64,000 nt of DNA from Tsukamurella spumae (GCF_012396015.1 NZ_JAAXOQ010000021.1:21288-85287), one strand, 5' to 3'; counted from the stretch's first letter, positions 22,630 to 32,045 are shown. Made by a program: numbers and translations. The notes: generated from the sequence alone by a model not told the origin.

Positions 22630-24888
22630 TTACTCGGGACGGCGCGTGCGCGGCAGCGCCACGTCGAAGTTGTCGTGGAAGAGATTGCGCGGATCGTAGG
22701 TCTTCTTGATCTCGCGCAGCTTGGCCAGCGTCAGGTCCGGGTACGCGGCGTTGATCCGCTCGGGCCGCTCGTCGGAGTCGAAGCCGATGTAGGTGCCGAC
22801 CGCCGACTGCGAGAGCTGGTCCCACGCCCCGTCGACCTGCGCGAGACGCGCTCCGCGGGCGAAGATCTGGAATCCCGCGTCGCGGTGGGCGAATGCCGTG
22901 TCGCCGACGGGCACGTCGCTGATCGCGCCGCCCATCGCACGGATCGCCACCACCCACACCACGCGGCGCTCGAGCATCGTCGCCAGGCTCGTCACGACGC
23001 CCGCGTCCAGTTCGGGCACCAGCGCGGAACGCGAGACCAGTTCGCCCCCGCCCTGCTGTCCGCCGCCGTCCTCGTCGTCGGGCAGCGAGCCCATGATCGC
23101 CGCATAGGGGGCGATCACGGCCTGCACGTCGTACACCGGCGCGAGCTCGGTGAAGGGCACCAGGCGCTGACGCACCTGATCGGGGTCCGACGATGCCACC
23201 ATCACGGAGATCTGGGCCACCCGTGGCTGATTCGGCGCCGACGGACCGACGTGGAAGAAGGCCGTGGTGTCCCGCGGCGCCGCCTGGGCGACCCGCCCGT
23301 ACCCGGCGATCAGGCCCGGAAGGTCGGAGGCGTCCACCACCAGTTGCGCCCACCCCACGTCCGTCCGGTGGGCGGCCTCGAACTCGAACTCCGCGACCAG
23401 CCCCATGTTCGCTCCGGCACCGCGGAGCGCCCAGAACAGATCGGGATTCTCCTCCGCGCTGGCGCGGAGCACGGAACCGTCCGCCGTGACGACGGTGGCC
23501 GCACGCATCCGGTCGATCGTCAGGCCGTCCTCCCGGCCCAGGAAGCCGATCCCGCCGCCCAGGGCCAGACCGCCCACCCCGACGCCGGGGCTGTCGCCCG
23601 AGGTCAGAGCGAGGCCGTACGGAGCCAGAGCGACGGCGACCTGGCCCCATTTCGCACCCGCGCCCACGCGGACGAGTCCGGCCCCGGCATCGAGCACCTC
23701 GACGGTGTTCATCCGAGCGAGATCGATCACGATGCCGCCGTCGTTGGTCGAGCGGCCGCCGATCCCGTGTCCGCCGCTGCGCACGGCGATCTCCAGGCCC
23801 GTGCCCGCGGCGAACCGCACCGCACTGCCGGCCTCGTCGACGGTGCGCGGCCTGAGCACGAGGGCGGGGGTCCCGGTCACGAACAGCGTCGAACGCACCC
23901 GCGCGTAGTCGAAATCGCCCGGCTCGACGGCGATCTCGGCGAGTTCCTCCGGGATCGCGTCGTAGTCCAGTCCCGGCGCCCGCCGGCTGCGGGCCTGCGC
24001 GGTGCGCGGCCATCGGGTGGGCAGTTCCACCCCCAGGTCGGCGTTCACCCGCTCGCGGAGGGCGGGGACGACCTCGGCCGCGAAGCGCTCGATCGCGGCT
24101 TCGTCGGCCAGGGTCACGAGGAAGGTCGAGACGCCGTCGCGCACGGCGAGCGGCGCCAGATCCTTGACCCAGCGCGCGGGTTCGCCGTGGCAGAATCCGT
24201 CGGCCGCGCCGGCGGCGTCGAAACCGCCGCGCACCCGGACGATGCGGGCGATGTCGCCCGCGTCGCGGGAGGCGAAGTGCGCGGCGAGGTCGATCGCGGA
24301 GTTGCCCGACCGCAGATCCTCCAGTGCACGCTCATCGCCGGTGCCCAGATCTGCCAACCACCCGTCGGCGGAACGGCCCACCAGGGACAGCAGCTTCGCT
24401 CCCGAGCCGCTCAGCCACAGCGGAATGCGGTGCTTCGCCGCCGGTCCCGCGTCGACGTGCGCCTGGAAGTGATCGCCCCGGTAGTCCAACCCACCCGCGC
24501 CAGGGGTCAACACTCCGCGCACGATGTCCACCGCCTCCGCGAGCTGCGCGACGGACTCCTGCTGCGTGTCGTGCCCGGTGGTGAGGGCGAGGCTCACCCG
24601 TCCGTCCGACAGTCGATCGAGGCTCAGTGCCGCACGCGCCGTCACGGCCGGCGGCTGCTCCGCCGGATCGAGCGATACCGGCAGCAACCCGATCGTCGTC
24701 GTTCGGCCCGCCACCCAACTCAGCGTGGTCCACGGGTCGAACCCCTCGGACGTCGCGTCGCCCTCCACGGCCACCAGGTCCAAACCCACCGACTCGGCGA
24801 CGGCCGCGAGTCGAGCCGCCCGCGCGGGATCCCCCGCGGCGGCCTCGATGACCACGCCGAACCTGAGCGGATGCCCGAAGGAACCCAT
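22630..24888 (-). CDS. fusion of LLM-type oxidoreductase and FAD-linked BBE-type oxidase
   Basis: Start at the ATG 24888, with GGGAGGG 7 nt upstream (MGSFGHPLRFGVVIEAA); 752 aa. Residues ~1-300 are a luciferase-like barrel (SDGRVSLALTTGHDTQQESV, GAKLLSLVGRSADGWLADLG). Residues ~330-750 are a PCMH-type FAD-binding oxidase: RSGGHGIGGRSTNDGGIVID is the His-containing flavin loop, GDSPGVGVGGLALGGGIGFL follows, and the BBE C-terminus ends in DPRNLFHDNF. The usual BBE Cys is absent (GDSPGVGVGG, not GxCP), so single His-linked FAD is expected. One polypeptide thus carries two flavin/F420 sites. Substrate unknown. Confidence 0.85.
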   Translation of the reverse strand: MGSFGHPLRFGVVIEAAAGDPARAARLAAVAESVGLDLVAVEGDATSEGFDPWTTLSWVAGRTTTIGLLPVSLDPAEQPPAVTARAALSLDRLSDGRVSLALTTGHDTQQESVAQLAEAVDIVRGVLTPGAGGLDYRGDHFQAHVDAGPAAKHRIPLWLSGSGAKLLSLVGRSADGWLADLGTGDERALEDLRSGNSAIDLAAHFASRDAGDIARIVRVRGGFDAAGAADGFCHGEPARWVKDLAPLAVRDGVSTFLVTLADEAAIERFAAEVVPALRERVNADLGVELPTRWPRTAQARSRRAPGLDYDAIPEELAEIAVEPGDFDYARVRSTLFVTGTPALVLRPRTVDEAGSAVRFAAGTGLEIAVRSGGHGIGGRSTNDGGIVIDLARMNTVEVLDAGAGLVRVGAGAKWGQVAVALAPYGLALTSGDSPGVGVGGLALGGGIGFLGREDGLTIDRMRAATVVTADGSVLRASAEENPDLFWALRGAGANMGLVAEFEFEAAHRTDVGWAQLVVDASDLPGLIAGYGRVAQAAPRDTTAFFHVGPSAPNQPRVAQISVMVASSDPDQVRQRLVPFTELAPVYDVQAVIAPYAAIMGSLPDDEDGGGQQGGGELVSRSALVPELDAGVVTSLATMLERRVVWVVAIRAMGGAISDVPVGDTAFAHRDAGFQIFARGARLAQVDGAWDQLSQSAVGTYIGFDSDERPERINAAYPDLTLAKLREIKKTYDPRNLFHDNFDVALPRTRRPE

Positions 24889-25045
24889 CACTACCCTCCC
24901 GATCGCCGCACCCACGGGGCGCGTCGGCATGAGCGCGACGGCCGGTCCACGGTGCGATTTCGATTGACTCTGTGCCCCGTGCAACGCACCCCTGGCCGAC
25001 TTATTCCACAGGCGATGAAATCGCTGGCCGAAGGTCCGCGCGCCA
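24889..25045. other. intergenic region
   Basis: These 157 bp separate the fusion gene from the ABC exporter stop; both genes are leftward. It holds the promoter and ribosome site of the fusion gene and a small GCGAT-3-ATCGC hairpin at about 25012-25024. I see no clear terminator with a T-run and no small gene. Confidence 0.4.
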
Positions 25046-27094
25046 CTACTGGATCCTCGGCGGCCATTCGACGCCCGATCCCGCAGGCGGCACGGTGGCC
25101 CGTGCCGTGAGATCGGGTGCGGTGAGGGCCGCGATCTCCTCCGGCAGGTCGTCGGGCTCCGGGCACTTGTCGGCGCGCCGCGCCGGGAGCGGCGGCTCGT
25201 CCTTCGGGCCGGCGCCGTCGATGCGCGCGGCGGCCACCTGCTGCTCGGCGAGTTCGGCGTAGAGGCCGCCGACCGCCATCAGCTCGGCGTGCGTCCCGGA
25301 TTCGACGATCCTTCCCGCGTTCACCACGTGAATCATATCGGAATCGACGATGGTCGAAAGTCGGTGCGCCACAGTGATGGTGGTGCGCCCATCGGCGACG
25401 GCGTCGAGGGCCTCCTGCACCACCCGCTCGGAGACGGTGTCGAGCGCCGATGTCGCCTCGTCGAGCAGCAGGATCGGCGGGTCCTTGAGCAACACCCGGG
25501 CGATGGCGATCCGCTGCTTCTCGCCGCCGGAGAGCCGGTAGCCGCGCTCGCCCACCATGGTGTCGTACCCGTTCTCGAAGCTCATGATGATGTGGTGCAC
25601 GTTGGCCGCGGTGCAGGCCCGTACCAGTTCCTCGTCGGTGGCGTCGGGCTTGGCGTAGCGCAGGTTCTCCGCGATCGTGGCGTGGAACAGGTAGGTCTCC
25701 TGCGAGACGATCCCGACCTCATCGATGATCGAGGCCCCGGTCAGCGTGCGGACGTCCGCACCGTCGAGCCCGACCACGCCCTCGGTGGCGTCGTACAGGC
25801 GGGGAATCAGGTACAGGATCGTCGACTTGCCCGAACCGGACGGCCCGACCAGCGCGACGTGCTGGCCCGGCGCGACCGTCAGACTGACGTGATCGAGCGT
25901 CGGGCGGCTCTCGGGCGAGGCGTCCGGGAACCGGAAGAGCACCCCGTCGAGGGCGACGCTTCCGCGCGGGCCCGGCGCCCGGGAGGCGTCGATGGCGTCG
26001 GGTGCGTCCACGATCTGCGGGACCAGGTCGAGGTACTCGAAGATCCGCGCGAACAGGGCCCGCGAGGTCTGCACGTCGAGAGCCACTCGCATCAGGGAGA
26101 CCAGCGGCTGCAGCAGTCGCGCCTGCACGGTGGTGAACGCGACGATGGCTCCCGCTGTGATCGACGATCCCGATCCGTCGGTGAGCAGGACACCCGCCAG
26201 CAGGTAGATCACCGCCGGCACCGAGGACATCAGTACCTGGACCACCGCGAAGAAGGTCTGCCCGCTCATGGCCTGTTTGACCTGCAGGCGGATCTGATTG
26301 GCGTTCTCCGCCTGGTATCGGCCCGATTCGGTGCGCTGCCGATTGAAGGACTTCGACAGCAGGATTCCCGAGATGCTCAGCGTCTCCTGGGTGATCGCGG
26401 TCAATTCGGACAGCGATTCCTGGGTCTGTCCCGCGATCCGCGCGCGCACCTTGCCCACGCGGCGCTGCACCAGCATGAGGATCGGCATGACCGCCACGGA
26501 GGCCAGGGTCAGCCTCCAGTCGATGAGCACCATGGCCACGATCGAGGCGACCACCGTGACCACGTTGCCCAGGATCGAGGTCACCGTCGAGGTGAGCACC
26601 CCGGAGACGCCGCCCACGTCGTTCTGCAGGCGCGACTGGATCACGCCCGTCTTGGTGCGGGTGAAGAAGCCCAACTCCATCGACTGCAGGTGCTCGAAGA
26701 GTCGCACGCGCAGGTCGCCGGTGATGCGGTTGCCGATCGTGGAGGTGAGCCAGGTCTGCGCCACGTTGAGCGCGGCGGAGAGCAGGTACAGCCCGATCAT
26801 GGCCAGCACCAGCCGGACCAGCAGCGACAACGACGAATGCCCGGACGCGGGGAACAGGGCGTCGTCGAACACTTTCTCCACCAGTAGCGGTGGGACGACG
26901 CCGAGCGCGGCCGCGCCCATCACGATCACGCAGGTGGCCGCGATCTGCCACCGGTACGGCGCGAACAGCACCGCGACCCGGCGGCCGAGATCGGCCACCG
27001 CGGGCGCCTCGGCGTTGCGCCGCCGAACCGCATCCTCGTCCATGGCCGGCCGGCCCATACCCGGCCCTGGACCGAACCCGCCCGGTCTGCCCAT
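25046..27094 (-). CDS. ABC exporter, fused membrane and ATPase domains
   Basis: 682 aa half-transporter. A Gly/Pro-rich head precedes six transmembrane helices (~45-340; GFFTRTKTGVIQSRLQNDVG is the coupling region). The nucleotide-binding domain has Walker A GPSGSGKST, signature LSGGEKQRI, Walker B ILLLDEATSALD and the H-loop TVAHRLS. A ~60-residue polar tail rich in Pro and Glu follows. It would homodimerise and export lipids, peptides or drugs. Its start lies 7 bp after the cupin stop, so it may be the last gene of the leftward catabolic operon. Substrate unknown. Confidence 0.9.
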   Translation of the reverse strand: MGRPGGFGPGPGMGRPAMDEDAVRRRNAEAPAVADLGRRVAVLFAPYRWQIAATCVIVMGAAALGVVPPLLVEKVFDDALFPASGHSSLSLLVRLVLAMIGLYLLSAALNVAQTWLTSTIGNRITGDLRVRLFEHLQSMELGFFTRTKTGVIQSRLQNDVGGVSGVLTSTVTSILGNVVTVVASIVAMVLIDWRLTLASVAVMPILMLVQRRVGKVRARIAGQTQESLSELTAITQETLSISGILLSKSFNRQRTESGRYQAENANQIRLQVKQAMSGQTFFAVVQVLMSSVPAVIYLLAGVLLTDGSGSSITAGAIVAFTTVQARLLQPLVSLMRVALDVQTSRALFARIFEYLDLVPQIVDAPDAIDASRAPGPRGSVALDGVLFRFPDASPESRPTLDHVSLTVAPGQHVALVGPSGSGKSTILYLIPRLYDATEGVVGLDGADVRTLTGASIIDEVGIVSQETYLFHATIAENLRYAKPDATDEELVRACTAANVHHIIMSFENGYDTMVGERGYRLSGGEKQRIAIARVLLKDPPILLLDEATSALDTVSERVVQEALDAVADGRTTITVAHRLSTIVDSDMIHVVNAGRIVESGTHAELMAVGGLYAELAEQQVAAARIDGAGPKDEPPLPARRADKCPEPDDLPEEIAALTAPDLTARATVPPAGSGVEWPPRIQ

Positions 27095-27101
27095 GGGACG
27101 G

Positions 27102-27602
27102 TCAGTCGAGGTAGTCGGCGGGGTAGGTCACCTGCTGGAACTCGTCGTTGACGGAGTTCAGCAGGGCGATCCGCTCTGCGGTCATGTCGGGCACGGGCTT
27201 GAACTCGCCGATGGCCGCGGCCTCACCGATCTTGGCGAACATGCGCTCCATCCCGGTCGGCAGCGTCACGCACAGAACGCGGGCGACCGAATCCGACTCG
27301 TTCTTGAAGCAGTGGATGTCGCCGCCGAAGGGGATGTGCACCAGGCCCCCCTTGCCGACCACGGCGTGGCCGGCCTCCGTCTTGTAGGTCAGTTCGCCCT
27401 CGATGACGAAGAAGAACTCCATGAAGTTGGGGTGCGAATGGGGCGTGGGGCCGCCCCCGGGCGGCACGATCATGTCGAACGCCGAGTACATCCCGTTGCT
27501 CTGATCGCCGGAGATCACCACGCGATAGTTGTCGCCCGCGACCGCGTACACCTCGCCGTCGGTCGCCGGGACGATCTTGATGTTGGACTTGCCCTGCGCC
27601 AC
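27102..27602 (-). CDS. cupin-domain protein
   Basis: GTG start at 27602 chosen because GAGAGG lies 8 nt upstream (MAQGKSNIKIVPATDG); a GTG at 27611 is the alternative. 166 aa. The cupin metal motifs are HSHPNFMEFFFVIEGELTYK and, on the second strand set, HIPFGGDIHCFKN. It may be a quercetinase-like dioxygenase, an isomerase or a sensor. It follows the aromatic catabolic genes on the same strand after a ~100 bp gap, so a role in the same pathway is possible but not shown. Confidence 0.75.
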   Translation of the reverse strand: MAQGKSNIKIVPATDGEVYAVAGDNYRVVISGDQSNGMYSAFDMIVPPGGGPTPHSHPNFMEFFFVIEGELTYKTEAGHAVVGKGGLVHIPFGGDIHCFKNESDSVARVLCVTLPTGMERMFAKIGEAAAIGEFKPVPDMTAERIALLNSVNDEFQQVTYPADYLD

Positions 27603-27690
27603 GGAAAGCACCTCTCAGGAGTTCTGATACTTGTACCTTCGCATCCTATGCATAACTGGGGATGGCTTCGGGCATCCCCCGAAACCGCGG

Positions 27691-27710
27691 AGGGGCGCCG
27701 AGGGGCGCCG
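27691..27710. repeat. tandem 10-bp repeat, two copies
   Basis: AGGGGCGCCG is repeated head to tail just after the stop of the aldehyde dehydrogenase gene. A short TTCGGG/CCCGAA hairpin (27667-27683) lies further on in the leftward direction. Together they may weakly terminate or stabilise the message end; no T-run is present. Confidence 0.4.
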
Positions 27711-27714
27711 GCCG

Positions 27715-29154
27715 CTACTGCTCGATCTGCATCACCACGGCCTTGGGCTCGGTGAAGAACTCCCGGCTGAAGTCGCCGCCCTCCCGGCCGATGCCGGAAT
27801 CGCCGGCTCCACCGAACGGAGCCCGCAGATCGCGGATGAAGAAGCAGTTCACCCACACGCTGCCGGCCTTGAGCCGCGCCGCCATACGGTGTGCGCGAGA
27901 AAGATTCTCGGTGAAGAGCATCGCGTTGAGGCCGTACCTGCTGTCGTTCGCCAGGGCCAGCGCCTCCTCCTCCGTGTCGAACGGGATCGCCACGACCAGC
28001 GGGCCGAAGATCTCCTCCCGGGCGTGCCGGGAATCCTGTCCCAGACCGGTCACCACCGTGGGCGCGACGCGCCAGCCGTCGACGAAGCCGCCGGTCTCGA
28101 TGGTTCCGCCCGAGGACTCGACGGTGCTCACGTACTCGGACACCTTGCCGAAGTGCTCCTGCGAGGCGAGCGGACCGATCTCGGTCCGCTCGTCCTGCGG
28201 ATCACCGATCACCATCGCGGATGCGACCTCGGTGAACCGCTTCATGAACGTGTCGAAGATGCCGCGCTGCACGTACAGCCTGGAGCCGGCGACGCACACC
28301 TGACCGGTGTTGGTGAAGATCGCGCGGATCGACCAGCTGACCGCGTTCTCCAATTCTGCGTCGTCGAAGACGATGTTCGCCCCCTTGCCGCCGAGCTCGA
28401 GACTGACCGGCACGAGGTTGCGCGCACCCGCCGCGGCGATGATCCGGCCCGTACCCGACTCGCCCGTGAAGGTGATCCGGTCCACGTGGGGATTCTCGGT
28501 GAGCGCGGCTCCGGCCGAATCCGGCCCGTAGCCGTGCACCACGTTGAACACGCCGGGGGGAATCCCCGCCTCCAGCGCGAGGCGCGCCATGATCGTGGCC
28601 GAGGTCGGAGTGTCCTCCGCAGGCTTGAGGACGACGGTGTTGCCCCACCCCAGGGCGGGCGCGACCTTCCACGACTCCAGCATCATCGGGAAGTTCCACG
28701 GCGCCACCGCGGCCACGACGCCCGCCGGGTCGAACCGGGTGTAGGCGTGGTGGCCGGTATCCATCGGGAGGGTCTCACCCGTGGCGAGCCGCGCGTGGTC
28801 GGCGAAGAAGCGGAAGTTCATCGCGGTGCGGGGCACGTCGCTGTCCCGGGACTGCGTGATGGGCTTGCCCATGTCGTGCGTATCGGCCCGCCCCAGTTCC
28901 TCGGCGTGCTCCTCGATGAGATCCGCGAACCGGTGGATCAGGCGGCCGCGCTCGGTGAAACCCATCCTGGGCCAGGGGCCCTCGTCGAAGGCGCGGCGTG
29001 CCGCCGCGACCGCGCGATCGGCCTCGGCCGCACCGCCCAGCGCGATCTCGGCCCAGGGCTCCTGCGTGTACGGATCGATGGATGTGAAGGTCTCGCCGGA
29101 AGCCGACGGCACCTCCTCGCCGTCGATGACATGACCGAAGAACGGAAGACTCAT
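27715..29154 (-). CDS. aldehyde dehydrogenase, 2-hydroxymuconic-semialdehyde dehydrogenase-like
   Basis: 479 aa ALDH with a complete active site: Asn154 in APWNFP, general base Glu253 in SLELGGKGANIVF and nucleophile Cys287 in TGQVCVAG, plus the NAD loop FTGESGTGR (229-237). It lies in one operon with 4-oxalocrotonate tautomerase, decarboxylase and hydratase. The best call is therefore oxidation of a ring-cleavage semialdehyde to 2-hydroxymuconate-type acid with NAD+. Its ATG overlaps the tautomerase stop. Confidence 0.88.
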   Translation of the reverse strand: MSLPFFGHVIDGEEVPSASGETFTSIDPYTQEPWAEIALGGAAEADRAVAAARRAFDEGPWPRMGFTERGRLIHRFADLIEEHAEELGRADTHDMGKPITQSRDSDVPRTAMNFRFFADHARLATGETLPMDTGHHAYTRFDPAGVVAAVAPWNFPMMLESWKVAPALGWGNTVVLKPAEDTPTSATIMARLALEAGIPPGVFNVVHGYGPDSAGAALTENPHVDRITFTGESGTGRIIAAAGARNLVPVSLELGGKGANIVFDDAELENAVSWSIRAIFTNTGQVCVAGSRLYVQRGIFDTFMKRFTEVASAMVIGDPQDERTEIGPLASQEHFGKVSEYVSTVESSGGTIETGGFVDGWRVAPTVVTGLGQDSRHAREEIFGPLVVAIPFDTEEEALALANDSRYGLNAMLFTENLSRAHRMAARLKAGSVWVNCFFIRDLRAPFGGAGDSGIGREGGDFSREFFTEPKAVVMQIEQ

Positions 29155-29348
29155 GCCCGCTCCTCCCGTTCGGCCAGCGTGACGCCGCCGGCGGACCAGT
29201 GCGTGGACGGCACCTCCCGCACCACCACACGAATCTTCTCGTCCGGAACGCTCAGCGCCGCCTTGACCGCGTCATGGACGGACCGGAGCAGTTCTCGGAT
29301 CACCTCCGGCTCTCGCTTCTGGGCGAGAGTGATCTCCACCAATGGCAT
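29151..29348 (-). CDS. 4-oxalocrotonate tautomerase
   Basis: 65 aa from the ATG at 29348; an upstream in-frame extension is ignored because Pro must be the first mature residue. Mature numbering gives catalytic Pro1, Arg11 and Arg39, all present, and Trp50 where Phe50 is usual. It converts 2-hydroxymuconate to 2-oxo-3-hexenedioate (keto form). Its stop overlaps the ALDH start, and it follows the decarboxylase gene by 32 bp. Confidence 0.9.
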   Translation of the reverse strand: MPLVEITLAQKREPEVIRELLRSVHDAVKAALSVPDEKIRVVVREVPSTHWSAGGVTLAEREERA

Positions 29349-29380
29349 TTCAGGTCCTCTCTGTTGTGCGTTCGAGCGAG

Positions 29381-30169
29381 TCAGCGGCACGCAATGCACA
29401 CGCTGCCGAGATCCGCGAAATGGGCGGCCACCTGATGGCCCGGTTCGGCGTAGACCGCGTCCGTCATGCCTCCGGTGAGCACGATCCAGCCGGCCTCGAG
29501 CGCGATCCCGCGCCGTCCGAGTTCATTGGCGGCCAGCGCCAGCGCCTCCCCCGGGTGCCCTTGCACGGCGGCCCCGGTGGCGGAATCGACGACGTCCCCG
29601 TCGACCTCCAGCAGGCAGCCCTGCAGCGCGAGATCCAGCCCGACCGGCGAGACGCCGGTGGGATTGACCACGAACTTCGCGGACGAGGCGTTGTCGAGGA
29701 TGGTGTCGGTGATCCGGAACCGGAAGTCCTTGTACCGGCTGTCGATCACTTCGGCCCCGGCGTGCACCGAGGCGACGGCGCCCATGGCGCGCGCGGCGGT
29801 GATCCCGGGGCCCATCAGGCGCTCGCCGAGCACGAAGACGATCTCGGGCTCGATCCGCGGGTGGATGAGCTCGTCCACCTGCAGCGGGATCTCCACGCCC
29901 AGCACCATCTCGTCCGTCAGCCAGCCGGTGACCGGCGAGTCGACGCCCATGCGCTGCTGTTTGGCGCGCGAGGTCAGCCCGAGCTTGACGCCGACCATCG
30001 TCTCCCCCGCCTCCAACCGGCGGTTGATCACCAGGTCCTGCACTCGGTACGCGGTGGCGACGTCCAGCTCGGGCCATTCGTCGGAGATCGGCGTCCGGTC
30101 GGTACGACTGACCTCGGCATGACGGATCTCATCAGCGGCCCGCTCGACGGTCCACTCGGATGCACTCAT
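29381..30169 (-). CDS. 4-oxalocrotonate decarboxylase (DmpH/XylI type)
   Basis: 262 aa of the FAH-superfamily hydratase/decarboxylase group. Recognisable parts are VGVKLGLTSRAKQQRMGVDS, HPRIEPEIVFVLG (metal-binding Glu pair), GAEVIDSRYKDFRFRITDTI and LDNASSAKFV. It decarboxylates 2-oxo-3-hexenedioate to 2-hydroxypenta-2,4-dienoate and in known pathways forms a complex with the hydratase, whose gene precedes it with an ATGA overlap. The two neighbours make the decarboxylase call firmer than sequence alone would. Confidence 0.85.
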   Translation of the reverse strand: MSASEWTVERAADEIRHAEVSRTDRTPISDEWPELDVATAYRVQDLVINRRLEAGETMVGVKLGLTSRAKQQRMGVDSPVTGWLTDEMVLGVEIPLQVDELIHPRIEPEIVFVLGERLMGPGITAARAMGAVASVHAGAEVIDSRYKDFRFRITDTILDNASSAKFVVNPTGVSPVGLDLALQGCLLEVDGDVVDSATGAAVQGHPGEALALAANELGRRGIALEAGWIVLTGGMTDAVYAEPGHQVAAHFADLGSVCIACR

Positions 30170-30963
30170 TCGCTCTCCTCACCTACGAATCGAACTGTGG
30201 CCGAGCCGATCCGGTCGAAGGTCGCCACGGCCACATCACCCGGTCCCACCGCGTGCGCCGCGGTGACGGAGCCCGGGAGGATCACCTCCCCGGCGCGCAG
30301 CGTCACCCCGTGCTCGCCCATCACGTTCGCCAGCCACACCAGGGCGTTGACCGGCGATCCGAGGACCGCGCCGCCGGCGCCGGTGTCCACGAGAGCGCCG
30401 CCCACCCGTAGTGTTCCGCCGATTCCCCGCAGATCGACCTGCTCGACGGGGACGCGCTGCGAGCCCAGGACCACGCCGCCGGACGAGGCGTTGTCCGCCA
30501 CCGTGTCGACGATCCCGATCCGCCAGTCGGCGATGCGTGAGTCGATGAGCTCCAGTGCGGGGGTCACCCAGGCGATCGCGCCGAGCGCCTCCGCGGGGGT
30601 GATTCCGGGTCCGCTCAGGTCACTCCCCAGGATCAGGGCGATCTCCGCCTCCACCCGCGGGGCGATGAAGGTGCCCGCGGGCACCCGGCCTCCGTCCGGA
30701 TAGAACATCGTGTTCAGCAGGTGACCGAAATCGGGCCGGTCCACGCCGAGTTGGCGCTGCATCGCCCGCGAACTGAGGCCCACCTTGTGGCCGCGGACGG
30801 CGGCACCGTCGTCGATCCAGGACTGGACCTGCAGCTGCTGGATCCGGTACGCGTCGTCGATCGTCAGCTCCGGGAACCGCTCGGCGATCGGCGTGATCGC
30901 CCGGCGCGTGCGATACGCCTCGGCGAGCTCCGCCGCACAGTCGGAGATGATCTGCGTGGTCAT
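30166..30963 (-). CDS. 2-hydroxypenta-2,4-dienoate hydratase (2-keto-4-pentenoate hydratase)
   Basis: Start at the ATG 30963, with GAGGAGGG 8 nt upstream; 265 aa. The motifs parallel the decarboxylase: GHKVGLSSRAMQRQLGVDRP, APRVEAEIALILGSDL, TPALELIDSRIADWRIGIVD and ADNASSGGVVLG. It adds water to 2-hydroxypentadienoate to give 4-hydroxy-2-oxovalerate. It is the first gene of the leftward operon, directly downstream of one of the GntR operator motifs. No aldolase or acylating acetaldehyde dehydrogenase for the next steps lies in the window. Confidence 0.85.
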   Translation of the reverse strand: MTTQIISDCAAELAEAYRTRRAITPIAERFPELTIDDAYRIQQLQVQSWIDDGAAVRGHKVGLSSRAMQRQLGVDRPDFGHLLNTMFYPDGGRVPAGTFIAPRVEAEIALILGSDLSGPGITPAEALGAIAWVTPALELIDSRIADWRIGIVDTVADNASSGGVVLGSQRVPVEQVDLRGIGGTLRVGGALVDTGAGGAVLGSPVNALVWLANVMGEHGVTLRAGEVILPGSVTAAHAVGPGDVAVATFDRIGSATVRFVGEESE

Positions 30964-31010
30964 TACCGCACCCTCCTCGGTCGACATCAGGGAGATCGAC
31001 CCGTCCCCAA

Positions 31011-31073
31011 AAGTGTGTACAGTTTTGTCGGTCAAGTCAAGCGTTGACATCCGGGCGAAACTGTATGCACTAT
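31011..31073. promoter_or_regulatory. divergent promoters with two GntR-type operators
   Basis: GTGTGTACAGTT (31013-31024) and AACTGTATGCAC (31059-31070, the inverse of GTGCATACAGTT) flank the centre. Rightward: -35 TTGACA (31044-31049) and -10 CACTAT (31068-31073), 18 bp apart, with the second operator across the spacer and -10. Leftward: -35 TTGACT and -10 CACACT, 17 bp apart, overlap the first operator. A repressor bound to both would block both operons. The same 12-mer recurs at 34925. Confidence 0.7.
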
Positions 31074-31140
31074 GAAGCGAGGGGATGCACGGCATCCCTG
31101 TCAGTGCCCGACGAACAATCAGCCGACCCGGAGGAACGCC

Positions 31141-32040
31141 ATGTGGACCCTAGTGACGTACCAGGCCGAATCCACGCCGCCCGGCTCGCCGGCCACGAGC
31201 GTCGCCTTCGCCGATGACGACGGCACGTACTGGAGCACCCCCGAGCTGTCCGGCTACGCCGATGTCGGCGCGGTCGCCCGGGACTGGCCGACACTCGGTC
31301 CCGTCCTGCGCGGGGTCGATCCGCGCTCCGGAACCAGGGTCGCAGCGGGCCGGATCGTGGCCCCGTTCCCCGCGCCTGGCAAGCTGATCTGCGCCGGCGC
31401 CAACTACACCGATCACCTCCGTGAGATGGGGATCGACTCGGTGCCGCCCACCATGGAACCGTTCTTCTTCCTCCTGCCGAGCACGTCGATCAGTGCGCCG
31501 GACGACACCGTCGACATCCCCTCCGATCCCGCCGCGCGAGTGGACTGGGAGGCCGAGCTCGGAGTGGTGATCGGCGCCCGCGCCAAGGAGGTCACGGTCG
31601 AGGAGGCCCTGGACCGGGTGGCCGGGTACACCGTGGTCAACGACATATCCTCGCGCGGCAGGCACCGCCGCCCGGATCCGCTGGCCCCGCCCTTCGCCTT
31701 CGACTGGCTCGCCTCCAAGGGCGCCGACGGATTCACTCCCATCGGCCCGGGACTGCGGCCGGCGTGGTTCATCGAGGACCCGCGGAATCTGTCGATCAAG
31801 CTGTGGCGCAACGATGTCAACGAGCAGGACGGAAACACCTCCGACATGATCTTCGATGTCGCGCAGCTCATCAGCGCCGCCAGCCACCGCATGACACTCG
31901 AGCCGGGGGACGTGATCGCCACCGGCACGCCCGCGGGGGTGGGCGCGGGCAAGGAGAGCTTCCTGGCCGACGGCGATGTCCTGCGGATCGAGATCGCCGG
32001 CGTCGGTTCGCTCCGGAACACCATGGCGGGAAAGGCGTGA
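31141..32040 (+). CDS. fumarylacetoacetate hydrolase (FAH) family protein
   Basis: 299 aa from an ATG with GGAGGAA upstream. The C-terminal FAH fold has KLICAGANYTDHLREMG, the metal acids in DWEAELGVVIGARAKEV, the VNDISSRGRH segment and ATGTPAGVGAGK. The family contains hydrolases, decarboxylases and isomerases of ring-cleavage products. First gene of the rightward operon, followed by the OYE-like reductase and an extradiol dioxygenase, so it probably acts on the ring-fission product. Exact reaction unknown. Confidence 0.85.
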   Translation: MWTLVTYQAESTPPGSPATSVAFADDDGTYWSTPELSGYADVGAVARDWPTLGPVLRGVDPRSGTRVAAGRIVAPFPAPGKLICAGANYTDHLREMGIDSVPPTMEPFFFLLPSTSISAPDDTVDIPSDPAARVDWEAELGVVIGARAKEVTVEEALDRVAGYTVVNDISSRGRHRRPDPLAPPFAFDWLASKGADGFTPIGPGLRPAWFIEDPRNLSIKLWRNDVNEQDGNTSDMIFDVAQLISAASHRMTLEPGDVIATGTPAGVGAGKESFLADGDVLRIEIAGVGSLRNTMAGKA

Positions 32041-32045
32041 CCAGC

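Noticed and set aside
27660..27715. Rho-independent terminator after the aldehyde dehydrogenase
   Set aside because: The TTCGGG/CCCGAA stem is only 6 bp and no T-run follows leftward.
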